Source: Chlamydia caviae GPIC (GTDB lineage: Bacteria > Chlamydiota > Chlamydiia > Chlamydiales > Chlamydiaceae). From it: a stretch of DNA of 64,000 bases. This document shows, piece by piece, positions 9,687-18,900 of this stretch. Below the pieces are notes generated by a model. That model worked only from the letters and a program-made list of their open reading frames with translations. It did no database searches and was not told the DNA's origin. The number at the start of each line of letters is the position of its first letter. Position 1 is the first letter of the stretch. The stretch is from contig NC_003361.3 of the NCBI RefSeq assembly GCF_000007605.1, forward strand, positions 930,001 through 994,000. The letters are read 5' to 3'. Made by a program: the position numbers and the translations under genes.

Positions 9687-9914
9687 ATGTCACATACAAT
9701 TACACTACTGACTACTGATAACAATACTGAAGAGATTAAAAAAGCTCTTCAAAAGATTACTGCTGCTTCTTCATGTGTTCTTGGATCTTCACGTGAGCAG
9801 GAAAATGCTGATCAGCCTTATGACGTTTGCCAAGCTGAGAGCACTCTTTCTGTAGAAGCAAGTAAGATCGCTTCGGTTGCTGAAGGCACCTTACTATCTT
9901 GCTGCTGTAAATAA
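9687..9914 (+). CDS. Small protein with Cys-rich C-terminus (CCCK), unknown function
   Basis: 75 residues, starting MSHTITLLTTDNN and ending LLSCCCK. It has a Ser/Thr/Ala-rich composition, no signal peptide and no membrane helix. The ATG has a Shine-Dalgarno-like GAGGG at 8-12 nt. The 195-bp upstream region is very AT-rich, with TTGTAA (9634-9639) and TATAAG (9655-9660) spaced 15 bp, a poor but possible promoter. Its end overlaps the convergent ispE gene by 21 bp. I believe a small ORF exists at this place in other Chlamydia (CT804.1 in my memory), but I do not recognise a family. The terminal Cys cluster could bind metal, form disulfides or be modified; none is shown. Confidence 0.6.
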   Translation: MSHTITLLTTDNNTEEIKKALQKITAASSCVLGSSREQENADQPYDVCQAESTLSVEASKIASVAEGTLLSCCCK

Positions 9915-10769
9915 ATTATCGGAATTCAGAAACCATCCACTGCTTTGCTTGCGTAGGCTATTTACAAGCAAACCGTGACTATCTTGGATAGTAGTATGAA
10001 TAGCTTTTGCTACCGAAGGATCTGTTTCCATTTCTCTGGGATAGCTTACAAATAAAGTTGCCCCAGCTCCAGACATCCCGACATGAGCATGAAAAGGACT
10101 CCACATCCTTTTTAGCATTTGTTTTTTCTCTTCAAGGTCCTTGCGGAAACGAAATACGGACTTCTCTAAATCATTATCTCTCTCGTACAAGGCTATGGCA
10201 TCTTTCCGATGAGAGAAGTCTTCAGGATGCACATAAGAAAAAGCATCTTTAGTTAGTACTCCTTGATCAGAAAAATACAGGACATATCTCTCTTCACAAT
10301 TGTAATCTTCATAAGGAAGAATCTCTTCACCACAGCCTACACCTATGGCAGAACCTGAAGAAAAGAATAAAGGTACATCCATACCGATCTTTTTCCCTAA
10401 TTCTTGAAGCTCATCATTGGATAATTGTGTTTGGAAATGCTCATTTAAAGCATAGAGTGCTGTTGCAGCATTGCTACTACCTCCGCCTACACCAGCTCCT
10501 ATAGGAATGCGTTTATGCAATCTCCAGGCTACAGGATCATTTACCTGGGTGTAGTCTCTAAAAATCTGAAGACTTTTCCATACGAGATTCTGTGGAGTAC
10601 TTAATTCTGGGAGATTACAAATAAGAGTGTCTTCATTACTCCTCTCTAAGCACAGAGTATCTCCGAAATCAATAACCTGATATTGGGTAGTCATCTCATG
10701 GAAACCACGTGACGTCTTACCATGAAGCTTTAAAAAAAGATTGAGCTTTGCCGGAGAAAAAAAATCCAT
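9894..10769 (-). CDS. ispE: 4-diphosphocytidyl-2-C-methyl-D-erythritol kinase
   Basis: IspE phosphorylates CDP-methylerythritol in the MEP (non-mevalonate) isoprenoid pathway, using ATP. The 291-residue protein begins with FSPAKLNLFLK, and the GHMP-kinase glycine loop PIGAGVGGGSSNAA appears around residues 90-105. A C-terminal block, GMSGAGATLF, is also typical. It is the last gene after rpsF-rpsR-rplI, 48 bp downstream of rplI. A strong hairpin (10787-10808) lies in that gap just before its start, so its expression may be set apart from the ribosomal genes. Confidence 0.95.
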   Translation of the reverse strand: MDFFSPAKLNLFLKLHGKTSRGFHEMTTQYQVIDFGDTLCLERSNEDTLICNLPELSTPQNLVWKSLQIFRDYTQVNDPVAWRLHKRIPIGAGVGGGSSNAATALYALNEHFQTQLSNDELQELGKKIGMDVPLFFSSGSAIGVGCGEEILPYEDYNCEERYVLYFSDQGVLTKDAFSYVHPEDFSHRKDAIALYERDNDLEKSVFRFRKDLEEKKQMLKRMWSPFHAHVGMSGAGATLFVSYPREMETDPSVAKAIHTTIQDSHGLLVNSLRKQSSGWFLNSDNLFTAAR

Positions 10770-10786
10770 AAAACCAATTTTTTATA

Positions 10787-10808
10787 GGGGAGAAGTAAAC
10801 TTCTCCCC
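10787..10808 (-). terminator. GC-rich hairpin between rplI and ispE
   Basis: GGGGAGAAG (10787-10795) and CTTCTCCCC (10800-10808) form a perfect 9-bp stem with a 4-nt loop. On the minus-strand transcript no clear U-run follows, so it may be an attenuator, an RNA-processing or stability element, or a translational brake for ispE, whose ATG is 17 nt further on. Confidence 0.5.
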
Positions 10809-10817
10809 CCTAAATGT

Positions 10818-11336
10818 CTAGTTTGATTCTTCAGCAGCAGGCTCTTCTTGAGTGGGCTGTTGATTAAGAACGGCGACATAAGAACTTTCAGAAGACACTT
10901 CAACAAATAAAGTTGCAGTAACATCTTCTTTCAGTTTTAAAGGCACGCTTTTCTTCCCAAGATTTTTAATCGCATAGTGGGAATGTGGGAAATTCTTACG
11001 TGTAAGAATAATGTTTTTCTTAGCTGCCTCATCGATAATATCACTAATCGTGACAGAACCGTACATATTGTTATCTGGGTCTACACGAACCTGAAACTCA
11101 AGAATAACATCTCTGAGGGCTTCTGCTAATTTTTCAGATTCCGCTCTATCTTCTGCGGCGCGTAATAACCGTTCTTCTTTCAGCTTCGCTTGTAAACGTA
11201 AAGTTCCAGCTCCCGCTATAACGGCTTTCTTTTGAGGCATAAGATAGTTTCGGACATATCCAGGACGCGCGGTTACGATATCGCCACTACGGCCTAAACC
11301 ATCAACATCCTCTAGTAAAAGTAGTTGTTGTTTCAT
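10818..11336 (-). CDS. rplI: 50S ribosomal protein L9
   Basis: 172 residues beginning MKQQLLLLEDVDGLGRSGDI, with the L9 signature GYVRNYLMPQKKAV around residues 26-39. The second (C-terminal) L9 domain follows, and an acidic tail (PTQEEPAAEESN) makes it longer than E. coli L9 (149). It lies 20 bp after rpsR in the S6-S18-L9 operon. L9 binds 23S rRNA and affects reading-frame maintenance. Confidence 0.96.
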   Translation of the reverse strand: MKQQLLLLEDVDGLGRSGDIVTARPGYVRNYLMPQKKAVIAGAGTLRLQAKLKEERLLRAAEDRAESEKLAEALRDVILEFQVRVDPDNNMYGSVTISDIIDEAAKKNIILTRKNFPHSHYAIKNLGKKSVPLKLKEDVTATLFVEVSSESSYVAVLNQQPTQEEPAAEESN

Positions 11337-11356
11337 GTTGTCTCTCTTCCTCTAAA

Positions 11357-11605
11357 TTAATCTTCTGCTACAAAAGGTAGTAACCCTATATGACGTGCTC
11401 TCTTAATAGCTAGGGTAAGTGTACCTTGGAAGCGGGAAGAGACACCTGTAATTCTTCTAGGTAAGATCTTACCTCTTTCTGTAATGAATTTTTTTAAAGT
11501 TTCCGTGTCTTTATAATCGATTGTTTTCCAACCTGCGGAAACAAAAGGGCATTTCTTATTAAAACGCTTCCTTCTGTGTTCATTATTATGAACAGGCTTA
11601 TTCAT
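11357..11605 (-). CDS. rpsR: 30S ribosomal protein S18
   Basis: 82 residues with the S18 core: [19 protein letters not shown] and [21 protein letters not shown]. It binds the platform of the 30S subunit with S6. It is 17 bp after rpsF and 20 bp before rplI, on the same strand, in the conserved operon order. Confidence 0.97.
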   Translation of the reverse strand: MNKPVHNNEHRRKRFNKKCPFVSAGWKTIDYKDTETLKKFITERGKILPRRITGVSSRFQGTLTLAIKRARHIGLLPFVAED

Positions 11606-11622
11606 GTTTGCTCCTTAAAAAA

Positions 11623-11961
11623 TTATTCTGGCAATGATGCGAACTCTAAAACTTCTTTGACCGCATCAGCTTTAAGGGTTAAGAATCTGAGAAGATCTTC
11701 ATTAAGATGATATTCTTTCCATAATTCGGCTATTACTCCAGGAACTACTGTGAAGTAGATAAGATAGTAGTAACCTTCTCTAGCTCCACGAATAGTATAC
11801 GCTAATTTTTTGCGTCCCTGATCATGAATCTTTAGAATTTCACCACCATAGTTTGTGATGCCTGAAGTTACCTTCTCCAAAGCTTTGCGTCTAGCTTCCT
11901 CACTCAGAGTAACGCTAAATACATACGCCCCTTCGTAAAGTTGGGCTTTTTTTTCTTTCAT
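11623..11961 (-). CDS. rpsF: 30S ribosomal protein S6
   Basis: 112 residues with the S6 elements YEGAYVFS and KLAYTIRGAREGYYYLIYFTV. It forms a pair with S18 on the 30S platform. The ATG has a good Shine-Dalgarno (AGGAG, 6 nt away). A promoter candidate at 11988-12016 precedes it. It is the first gene of rpsF-rpsR-rplI-ispE. Confidence 0.97.
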   Translation of the reverse strand: MKEKKAQLYEGAYVFSVTLSEEARRKALEKVTSGITNYGGEILKIHDQGRKKLAYTIRGAREGYYYLIYFTVVPGVIAELWKEYHLNEDLLRFLTLKADAVKEVLEFASLPE

Positions 11962-11987
11962 TAAAAACTCCTAAACATAGCTAGAGT

Positions 11988-12016
11988 AGTTTATTTCCCT
12001 AAGATATCCTAGTCTA
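11988..12016 (-). promoter_or_regulatory. Candidate promoter of the rpsF operon
   Basis: Minus strand: TAGACT (12011-12016), a 17-nt spacer, and TAAACT (11988-11993). Each hexamer matches four of six consensus positions. Transcription would begin near 11982, about 20 nt before the rpsF ATG. Confidence 0.4.
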
Positions 12017-12039
12017 TAAAAATTACTTAATAGGATCTC

Positions 12040-12591
12040 CTAGGCCGTTTGAGTCCCAGAACACCATTGAGAAAACAACGCACTGGCCTCGATAAATAAA
12101 GATTGTATTCCAATCTGTTCTTCTTCAGTAAACTGTCCAAGAACGAAGTCCGACAACTCTATATCTTCTCTTTGAGGTCGACCTATACCCAAACGCAATT
12201 GCCAATAATCATTCGAACCTAGGCTTTGCGTGATACTTTTTATGCCTTTATGCCCGCCACCGCCAGCATTCTGGCGAAGACGCACATTACCGAAAGGATG
12301 GTTTACGTCATCAGCGAGAACTAAAATACGGTCTATGGGAATACCATAATATTCCTTAACTGCTGAGACAGCCTTACCACTTAGATTGACGTAAGTTCTA
12401 GGTTTAATAAAAACCATAGATCCTTGAGGCGATTCTACTTTGGCAATATCAGAAAATAATTTGCGAGCTTCTTTAAATTGAGCTTCAGGAAACCCTTGAA
12501 GCAGTTTGTCCGCACAGAGGAATCCTATATTATGCCGCGTCCATGTATATTGACGCCCTGGATTCCCTATGGCAACAATCAGCATCGTCAT
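12040..12591 (-). CDS. pth: Peptidyl-tRNA hydrolase
   Basis: Pth frees tRNA from peptidyl-tRNAs that drop off the ribosome. The 183-residue protein has [19 protein letters not shown] (catalytic-His region), [10 protein letters not shown] and [13 protein letters not shown], all family hallmarks. Two ATGs are possible (12591 and 12585); the first is closer to the weak AGAAG upstream, while the second matches the usual N-terminus. It is 8 bp downstream of rplY and likely co-transcribed with it, a common bacterial pairing. Confidence 0.95.
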   Translation of the reverse strand: MTMLIVAIGNPGRQYTWTRHNIGFLCADKLLQGFPEAQFKEARKLFSDIAKVESPQGSMVFIKPRTYVNLSGKAVSAVKEYYGIPIDRILVLADDVNHPFGNVRLRQNAGGGGHKGIKSITQSLGSNDYWQLRLGIGRPQREDIELSDFVLGQFTEEEQIGIQSLFIEASALFSQWCSGTQTA

Positions 12592-12599
12592 AATTAAAA

Positions 12600-13157
12600 T
12601 TATCTTCTAGATACTGTTACAACAACTTCCTTTAAAGGAGTAATAGGACGAAGTCCCGCAGGGATGTTAATATCAGCTAATTTTCTTGTCTGAGATAATC
12701 CCAACGACCGAACATCCAACTCTAGGCAAGGCACAATATCTTTAGGTTTACATACGACGCGCATAGCACGGATAACTTGTCTTAAAGATCCACCTAATTT
12801 TACGCCGACACAATCCACAGCATTAATGCAGCGAATTGGAATATTTAACTTCACATCACGATCTTCTATAAGTTCTTCAAAATCTAAGTGAATTACTCTG
12901 TATGAGGTAACTTGATATTGAATATCTTTAACAAGAGCCTTAATTGTACGCCCTTCGTAAGATAAAGAAAAAATTGTAGAAGATAGCGCACCACTTTCTA
13001 GGCTAGATAAAAATTTGCCAAATACGTGAGCGTCAACAACGATATTAGCCAAGCTCTTCCCACCGGAATAAATAACAGCGGGGATCCCTCCTGTTTGACG
13101 AATTTTTTTAAGCAAAGATTTTTTATCAGTCTCGCGACTTGTAACTACGAGCTCCAT
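12600..13157 (-). CDS. rplY: 50S ribosomal protein L25, Ctc (general stress) form
   Basis: 185 residues: an N-terminal L25 5S-rRNA-binding domain ([28 protein letters not shown]) followed by the C-terminal TL5/CTC beta domain, so this is the two-domain Ctc type. A strong promoter (13291-13318) lies 130 bp upstream, giving an unusually long 5' leader of about 127 nt. A Shine-Dalgarno GGAGAA is about 8 nt before the ATG. It is followed by pth. Confidence 0.95.
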   Translation of the reverse strand: MELVVTSRETDKKSLLKKIRQTGGIPAVIYSGGKSLANIVVDAHVFGKFLSSLESGALSSTIFSLSYEGRTIKALVKDIQYQVTSYRVIHLDFEELIEDRDVKLNIPIRCINAVDCVGVKLGGSLRQVIRAMRVVCKPKDIVPCLELDVRSLGLSQTRKLADINIPAGLRPITPLKEVVVTVSRR

Positions 13158-13290
13158 AATGTGCTATTCTCCATAATCTTGAGCTAAAAGAACCCCCTCT
13201 GAAACACTTCCTCTTAGAGTTAAATATGTTTTTCTAGGAGCCATCGACTGTCATGTCTAGAACATATATCTGAACAGTTTTCGAGGCAAA

Positions 13291-13318
13291 ATTATAGCTC
13301 TATCTCGGAAAAAGTCAA
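13291..13318 (-). promoter_or_regulatory. Strong sigma70/sigma66-like promoter of rplY-pth
   Basis: Minus strand: TTGACT (13313-13318), a 16-nt spacer, and a perfect TATAAT (13291-13296). This is the best consensus match I found in the window. Transcription would start near 13285. The tRNA-Gln gene lies just upstream, so the promoter also ensures rplY expression independent of tRNA readthrough. Confidence 0.65.
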
Positions 13319-13398
13319 TCTTTTCCCTAAAATGAGATTTTCCTTAACAAAACAAAAAAAGTGACGTGGGTAATAAAAAAAAGAAATAACAAGAAACC

Positions 13399-13470
13399 TT
13401 GGGGTGAAAGGATTCGAACCTCCGATGCACGGTACCAAAAACCGCTGCCTTACCGCTTGGCTACACCCCA
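13399..13470 (-). tRNA. tRNA-Gln (anticodon TTG)
   Basis: The minus strand folds into a full cloverleaf. The acceptor is TGGGGTG with CACCCCA. The D arm is GCCAAGCGGTAAGGC. The anticodon stem GCGGT/ACCGT holds loop TTTTGGT (anticodon TTG). The T arm is GGAGG-TTCGAAT-CCTTT, with two G-T wobbles. The discriminator is A and CCA is not encoded. A TAAACT hexamer at 13483-13488 is a possible -10. Confidence 0.95.
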
Positions 13471-13643
13471 GCATTAGGCTATAGTTTATCTAATCTTCAG
13501 TTTTTGAAAATAGGAAAATCGCAAAGTCTTTAAGAATTTTGCCATAACGTCAAACTACCGGGTCAAAAACAAGGCTTTTCATCTTGTGATTTTTGTTCTC
13601 TGCTTGCTATGAGGCGCAGGTAGGCCTTGGTAAAGAGAAAGTC

Positions 13644-15071
13644 ATGAAAATCATACAAACTGCTGTAGAATTTGCTCCTTTTATTAAAGCTGGCGGATTA
13701 GGTGATGCCGTCTATGGCTTATCAAAAGCATTGTCTGAAAGCCATGATGTTGAGGTATTACTTCCTTTCTTTCCTCTAATCACCCCCTCTTTTTCTTCTC
13801 AAGTAATTGACGAGAAGGTTTTTTCTTACGAATTCCTAGGGAGACAGCATGCGCATTCCATTTCCTATTCCTATGAAGGAATGATTCTCACAATAATTAA
13901 ATTGGATTCACAATTAGATCTGTTCTCAACATCAACAATCTATACTGAAGATGATACATTACGCTTCAGCGCTTTCTCTGCTGCCGCTGCCGCCTACATT
14001 GGGGAATTAGATCATGTGGACATTGTACACATGCATGATTGGCATATGGGGCTTCTAAGCGGCCTTTTAAAAGAACCTAACCGCCCGCATTATCCAAAAA
14101 GAATTTTTACAATTCATAATTTTAGTTATCGAGGCTATTGCAGCACACAATTACTTGGGACATCAGGGATCAGCGATTTCGGGTTAAGTAATTATCAATT
14201 ATATAGAGATCCTCAGATGAGTGTATTACTGAAAGGAGCTCTATATTGTTCTGATTATATTACCACTGTCTCCCCTACATATGCTCAAGAGATTCTTAAT
14301 GATTATTCTGATTATGAAATGCACGATGCGATCATGGCTAGACGCCATGTTTTCTGTGGGATCTTAAATGGTATAGATGAACAGATCTGGAATCCTGAAA
14401 CGGATGCTTCTTTGGCTGTCAATTACAGCAAAGATTTACTTGATGCTCCTGATGTTTTATTCACAAAGAAAGAGGAAAATAAAAATGCTCTATATGAGAA
14501 ATTAGGGCTGTCCTATGAATACTCTCCTTTAATGTGCATCATTTCTCGCATTGTAGAACAAAAAGGGCCTGAATTTATGAAAGCAGCCATTCTCCATGCT
14601 ATGGAAAATGGCTATGCTTTAGTCATAGTAGGCACGTGTTACGATCCAGAAATTCAAAGAAAATTTACAAATTTACAAGAGTCGTTAACGACTTCTCCGA
14701 ATATCCGCATTATCTTAGATTATAACGATCCTCTAGCCCGGTTAGTGTATGGGGCTGCGGACATGATCTGTATTCCTTCTCATTTTGAGCCCTGTGGGCT
14801 CACACAACTCATTGGAATGCGTTATGGAACGGTTCCCTTAGTTAGATCTACCGGAGGCCTTGCCGATACGGTTGTAACGGGAATCAATGGGTTCACATTC
14901 TCTCAGACGGATAATTTCAATGATTTCCTTCACATGCTAACGCTAGCAATTACCACTTACAGACAAGAGCCGGACATATGGTTCCAACTTGTAGAAGAAG
15001 GTATGCTGCGATCTTCGGGTCTAACAACAATGGCGATACATTATTTAGGAGTCTATAATTCCTTATTATGA
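13644..15071 (+). CDS. glgA: Glycogen synthase (ADP-glucose type)
   Basis: GlgA adds glucose from ADP-glucose to glycogen, which chlamydiae store in the inclusion and cell. The 475-residue product carries KAGGLGD at residues 15-21 (K15 binds the substrate in E. coli) and EPCGLTQL near the C-terminus, typical of GT5. The ATG at 13644 (preceded by AAAGAGAAAG) is chosen over a TTG 51 bp upstream, because it gives the standard family N-terminus MKIIQ. Its last 19 bp overlap the convergent pgsA gene. Confidence 0.95.
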   Translation: MKIIQTAVEFAPFIKAGGLGDAVYGLSKALSESHDVEVLLPFFPLITPSFSSQVIDEKVFSYEFLGRQHAHSISYSYEGMILTIIKLDSQLDLFSTSTIYTEDDTLRFSAFSAAAAAYIGELDHVDIVHMHDWHMGLLSGLLKEPNRPHYPKRIFTIHNFSYRGYCSTQLLGTSGISDFGLSNYQLYRDPQMSVLLKGALYCSDYITTVSPTYAQEILNDYSDYEMHDAIMARRHVFCGILNGIDEQIWNPETDASLAVNYSKDLLDAPDVLFTKKEENKNALYEKLGLSYEYSPLMCIISRIVEQKGPEFMKAAILHAMENGYALVIVGTCYDPEIQRKFTNLQESLTTSPNIRIILDYNDPLARLVYGAADMICIPSHFEPCGLTQLIGMRYGTVPLVRSTGGLADTVVTGINGFTFSQTDNFNDFLHMLTLAITTYRQEPDIWFQLVEEGMLRSSGLTTMAIHYLGVYNSLL

Positions 15072-15661
15072 TCTTTGGATTTTGCTCTCTGTAATACGTG
15101 ATTTTTATTCACCCAGAAGTATTCAACTCCTGAACATACAGAGTAGATTGCAACAATACACCCTACTACAGAAGCAAAAAGTTCCAAATCCCCCTCAGAG
15201 ATCATTCCTAAGGAATGAGGAATCATAGCAAGTAAAATCAATAAAAAGCTTACGCCTTGTAAAATAGCTTTTAACTTCCCACTTGCCCTAGCTGCAAGGA
15301 CAACGCCTCGGAAAGCGCATACCGTACGTAGCGTACTGATTACCGAATCTCTAGCTAAAAATATGAATACAAGAATTAAAGGGAAATTTACCGGAGGCTG
15401 TGTGAATGTTAAATAGAGGGAAATTCTATAAATACTGTCTGCCATGGGATCAAGAAGCTTCCCTAAATCTGTAACTTGAGAAAATTTCCTAGCTATATAG
15501 CCGTCAATAGCATCTGTGAGCTCTGAAAGGCCTAAAAGAGCAAGTAGAACATATGGAAGAACTACAGGAGTAATTCCAAGCCACTTTCCTTTAAGATAGA
15601 GTAGCATGAAAATTGGCGTTATAAATAGCCGGGAAAAAGTTAGATAATTAGGTAGTCCCAC
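15053..15661 (-). CDS. pgsA: CDP-diacylglycerol-glycerol-3-phosphate 3-phosphatidyltransferase
   Basis: PgsA makes phosphatidylglycerol phosphate, the committed step to PG and cardiolipin. The CDP-alcohol phosphotransferase motif is complete: DAIDGYIARKF followed by GKLLDPMADS (about residues 50-75). The 202-residue protein has 4-5 membrane helices. A second family member (for example PssA-like) is excluded only by length and remembered order. The 3' end overlaps glgA by 19 bp tail to tail. Confidence 0.92.
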   Translation of the reverse strand: MGLPNYLTFSRLFITPIFMLLYLKGKWLGITPVVLPYVLLALLGLSELTDAIDGYIARKFSQVTDLGKLLDPMADSIYRISLYLTFTQPPVNFPLILVFIFLARDSVISTLRTVCAFRGVVLAARASGKLKAILQGVSFLLILLAMIPHSLGMISEGDLELFASVVGCIVAIYSVCSGVEYFWVNKNHVLQRAKSKDHNKEL

Positions 15662-15962
15662 CCCACACCTCTATCAAAAAAATTACTTAAACCGGAACCT
15701 CAGCATTAAATGAATGCCTAAAAAACAAATTAAATAGATAAGAATTAGAGCGCAAGTACCGAATGTTATAATGATGAAAAACCTAGTTTTTGAAGATCCT
15801 ATTTCTATAAGATGATCTCTTGTTTTGCTCTTAGTATTGTTTGTTTTTATTTGTAGTGGTATCTTTGCCTTTATTTCTACAAAAAACCTATATTCTCAAA
15901 CACCATCTAGTAGTTGAACAAACAGATTTTTCTAGATCCTATTTTTTAATCGGAGTTTTACT
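15662..15962. other. Gap between pgsA and glyQS holding an interrupted small ORF
   Basis: This 301-bp gap separates divergent genes. It contains a perfect TATAAT (15767-15772), with ATTAGA 17 bp upstream, but this overlaps the start of the interrupted 47-codon reading frame at 15774-15917 described separately. A short AT-only inverted repeat (AAAAAC/GTTTTT) sits near 15778-15791. No strong terminator or riboswitch-like fold is apparent. Confidence 0.45.
15774..15917 (+). pseudogene. Small single-pass membrane protein ORF interrupted by in-frame TGA
   Basis: From the ATG at 15774 the frame reads MKNLVFEDPISIR, then TGA at 15813-15815. It goes on in the same frame with SLVLLLVLFVFICSGIFAF, then ISTKNLYSQTPSSS, and stops at 15915-15917. 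Apart from the TGA it looks like a normal small membrane protein: a polar start, one roughly 20-residue hydrophobic helix and a polar tail. The upstream adjacent ATG (15771) is an alternative start. A TGG-to-TGA change would explain the break. It lies 45 bp ahead of glyQS. It could also be chance, or a reinitiated pair (another ATG overlaps the TGA in a second frame). I recognise no homologue. Confidence 0.4.
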
Positions 15963-18900
15963 ATGTCGCAACCTCTTACCTTACAAGCTATGATTGCTAA
16001 AATTTTGCAGTTCTGGAGTGAACAGGGGTGTGTGATTCATCAGGGGTATGATCTAGAAGTCGGAGCGGGGACATTTAATCCAGCAACATTTTTACGTGCC
16101 TTGGGTCCTGAACCCTATAAAACTGCATATGTAGAGCCTTCAAGACGTCCTCAAGATGGTCGTTATGGCATGCATCCTAACCGTTTGCAAAACTACCACC
16201 AGCTTCAAGTCATTCTTAAGCCTGTCCCTTCAAATTTTCTTTCTCTGTATAAAGAGTCTTTGCAGATTATTGGTTTGGATCTTCGTGAACACGATATTCG
16301 TTTTGTTCATGATGACTGGGAAAATCCTACGATTGGCGCGTGGGGTTTAGGTTGGGAAGTATGGTTAAATGGGATGGAAATTACCCAGCTGACTTATTTC
16401 CAAGCTATCGGAAGTAAACCTCTGGATACAATTAGTGGGGAAATTACCTATGGCATCGAAAGAATTGCCATGTACCTACAAAAGAAAAGCTCTATTTTTG
16501 ATGTCTTATGGAATGATGAGCTTACCTATGGGGACATTACCCAAGCTTCTGAAAAATCTTGGAGTGAATATAACTTTGATGTCGCCAATACGCAAATGTG
16601 GTTAAAACATTTTGAAGATTTTGCTCAAGAAGCGCTCGCCACCTTAGATAAAGGACTACCAGCTCCTGCTTACGACTTTGTTATCAAAGCGTCTCACGCT
16701 TTTAATATTCTTGATGCTCGGGGAGTGATTTCTGTTACAGAACGTACGCGTTACATCACTAGAATTCGTCAATTAGCCCGTGCCGTTGCTGATGGTTATG
16801 TAGAGTGGCGAGCTTCTTTAAATTACCCCTTATTGCACAAACAAGGCGTGCATAAGGACGAAACTTCCCCGTCTCTGCCCTGTCCTAAAATTACAACAAC
16901 GGAAAATTACTTATTAGAAATTGGCTCTGAAGAGCTCCCTGCGACCTTTGTTCCTATTGGCATTCAACAATTAGAGTCTTTAGCGAAAAAGCTTTTAGCT
17001 GATTACAATATTGGTTACGAAAGTTTAGAGGTTTTAGGATCTCCACGAAGACTCGCTCTATTAGTTTATAAATTGGAGCCTACAGCCATTCAAAAAGCTG
17101 TTGAGAAGAAAGGTCCTATGCTCTCCTCATTATTTAGTGATTCTGGAGATATCACTGCACAAGGAGAACAATTTTTTGCTTCTCACAACATTTCTATTCG
17201 TCATTATGACGAGCTGTCCCAGCACTCTCTATTTGAGATCCGTGAGATTGGCTCTGTAAACTATCTCTTCATTCTACATCCTGAAGTATGTAGAGATACA
17301 GTAACGATCTTAGCCAATGAATTACCTAAATTAATTCAGTCTATGAAATTCCCCAAGAAGATGGTCTATGACGATAGTGGTGTAGAATACGCACGACCTA
17401 TCCGTTGGATAGTATCCTTATACGGAACATCTATTCTTCCTTTTTCTTTTGGAAAAGTCGTAGCTGGGAATACCTCTATGGGTCACCGACAGTTGGATCC
17501 TAGGGAAGTTCCTATTCCTTCTTGTGAACATTATATCGATACCCTACGTAATGCCTGTGTAGTCGTTTCGCATAAAGAACGTCGAGAAATCATTGAACAG
17601 GGATTGAAATTGCATAGTTCCGACAATGTTTCTCCCGTGGCAAATCCTCGTTTACTTGAAGAGACAGTTTTCCTTACTGAGCATCCTTTTGTTACCTGCG
17701 CGCAGTTTGATAAAAAATTCTGTGCTTTGCCTAAAGAGTTGCTGATTGCTGAAATGGTAAATCATCAAAAATACTTCCCTACACAAAATACAGCTAAAGA
17801 GATTACCAACCAGTTTATTTTAGTATGTGACAACTGTCCTAACGATATTATCATTGAGGGAAATGAAAAAGCCTTAACACCTCGCCTTACTGATGGAGAT
17901 TTCCTTTTCGCTCAGGATCTGAAAACATCGTTAGCTATCTTTGTCGATAAGCTAAAGGCTGTCACTTACTTTGAAGCTCTTGGTTCTCTTTATGACAAAG
18001 TAGAAAGACTAAAAGCCCACAAGGAAGTTGTTTATCCTCTCCTGCCTATATCTTCTCAAGAAGACATAACAACAGCAATAGAGTTTTGTAAAGCGGACTT
18101 AGTCTCTGCTGTTGTTAATGAATTTGCAGAACTACAAGGCATCATGGGAGAATACTATATAAAGCATGCTGGGTTATCTCATGCAGCCGCAGTAGCTGTA
18201 GGAGAACACCTCCGGCATATTACCGATGGTCAAACCATCTCGACTACGGGAACACTATTAAGCCTAATAGATCGTTTTGATAATTTACTTTCTTGTTTCA
18301 TCTTAGATCTTCGACCTACTTCATCTCACGATCCTTATGCCTTACGTCGTCAATCTTTAGAAATTCTTACATTGTTACATGCTTCAGAAGCCTCTTTGGA
18401 TCTTGAAAGTCTATTACATCATTTAGCTGATAATTTCCCAGCTACTGTTCAAGGAGCTACTTGGGATAAACCTGCGGTTATCCGTGATATCTTAACCTTC
18501 ATCTGGGGAAGATTAAAGACCTTCATGGCTTCATTAGGATTTAGCAAGGATGAAATCGCTACTGTACTTTCTGACACCTCTGAAAAGAATCCTGTAGAGA
18601 TGTTAAAATCAGCAACAGCACTTCAGGCTATGAAAAATAGTCACAGAGCTATTCTTGAAAAAATCACAACGACGCACAATCGTTTGAAAAAGATCTTAGC
18701 CTCATTAAAACTCTCTACAAACACACTGACTCCAATTGAACTTGATCTACAAGAATCGCAACTTAAAGCAGCTCTAGATCACTTTGATGCGTCTGTACAA
18801 ACAAAGGATAGTAAAAAAGACTACTTCCTCAGTCTTGGAGACCTTACTGATAGCATCAATACATTCTTAAATGAGGTACATGTCACTAGTGGAAGCGAAG

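Noticed and set aside
9500..9724. Minus-strand ORF upstream of the membrane protein gene
   Set aside because: It spans the AT-rich promoter region of the small CCCK gene; composition is that of AT-rich non-coding DNA.
13292..13474. 60-residue minus-strand ORF
   Set aside because: It is a read-through of the tRNA-Gln gene and the rplY promoter; the tRNA explains the sequence.
15767..15772. Perfect TATAAT before glyQS
   Set aside because: The -35 is poor (ATTAGA) and the hexamer overlaps the start of the interrupted small ORF; not called as a separate promoter.
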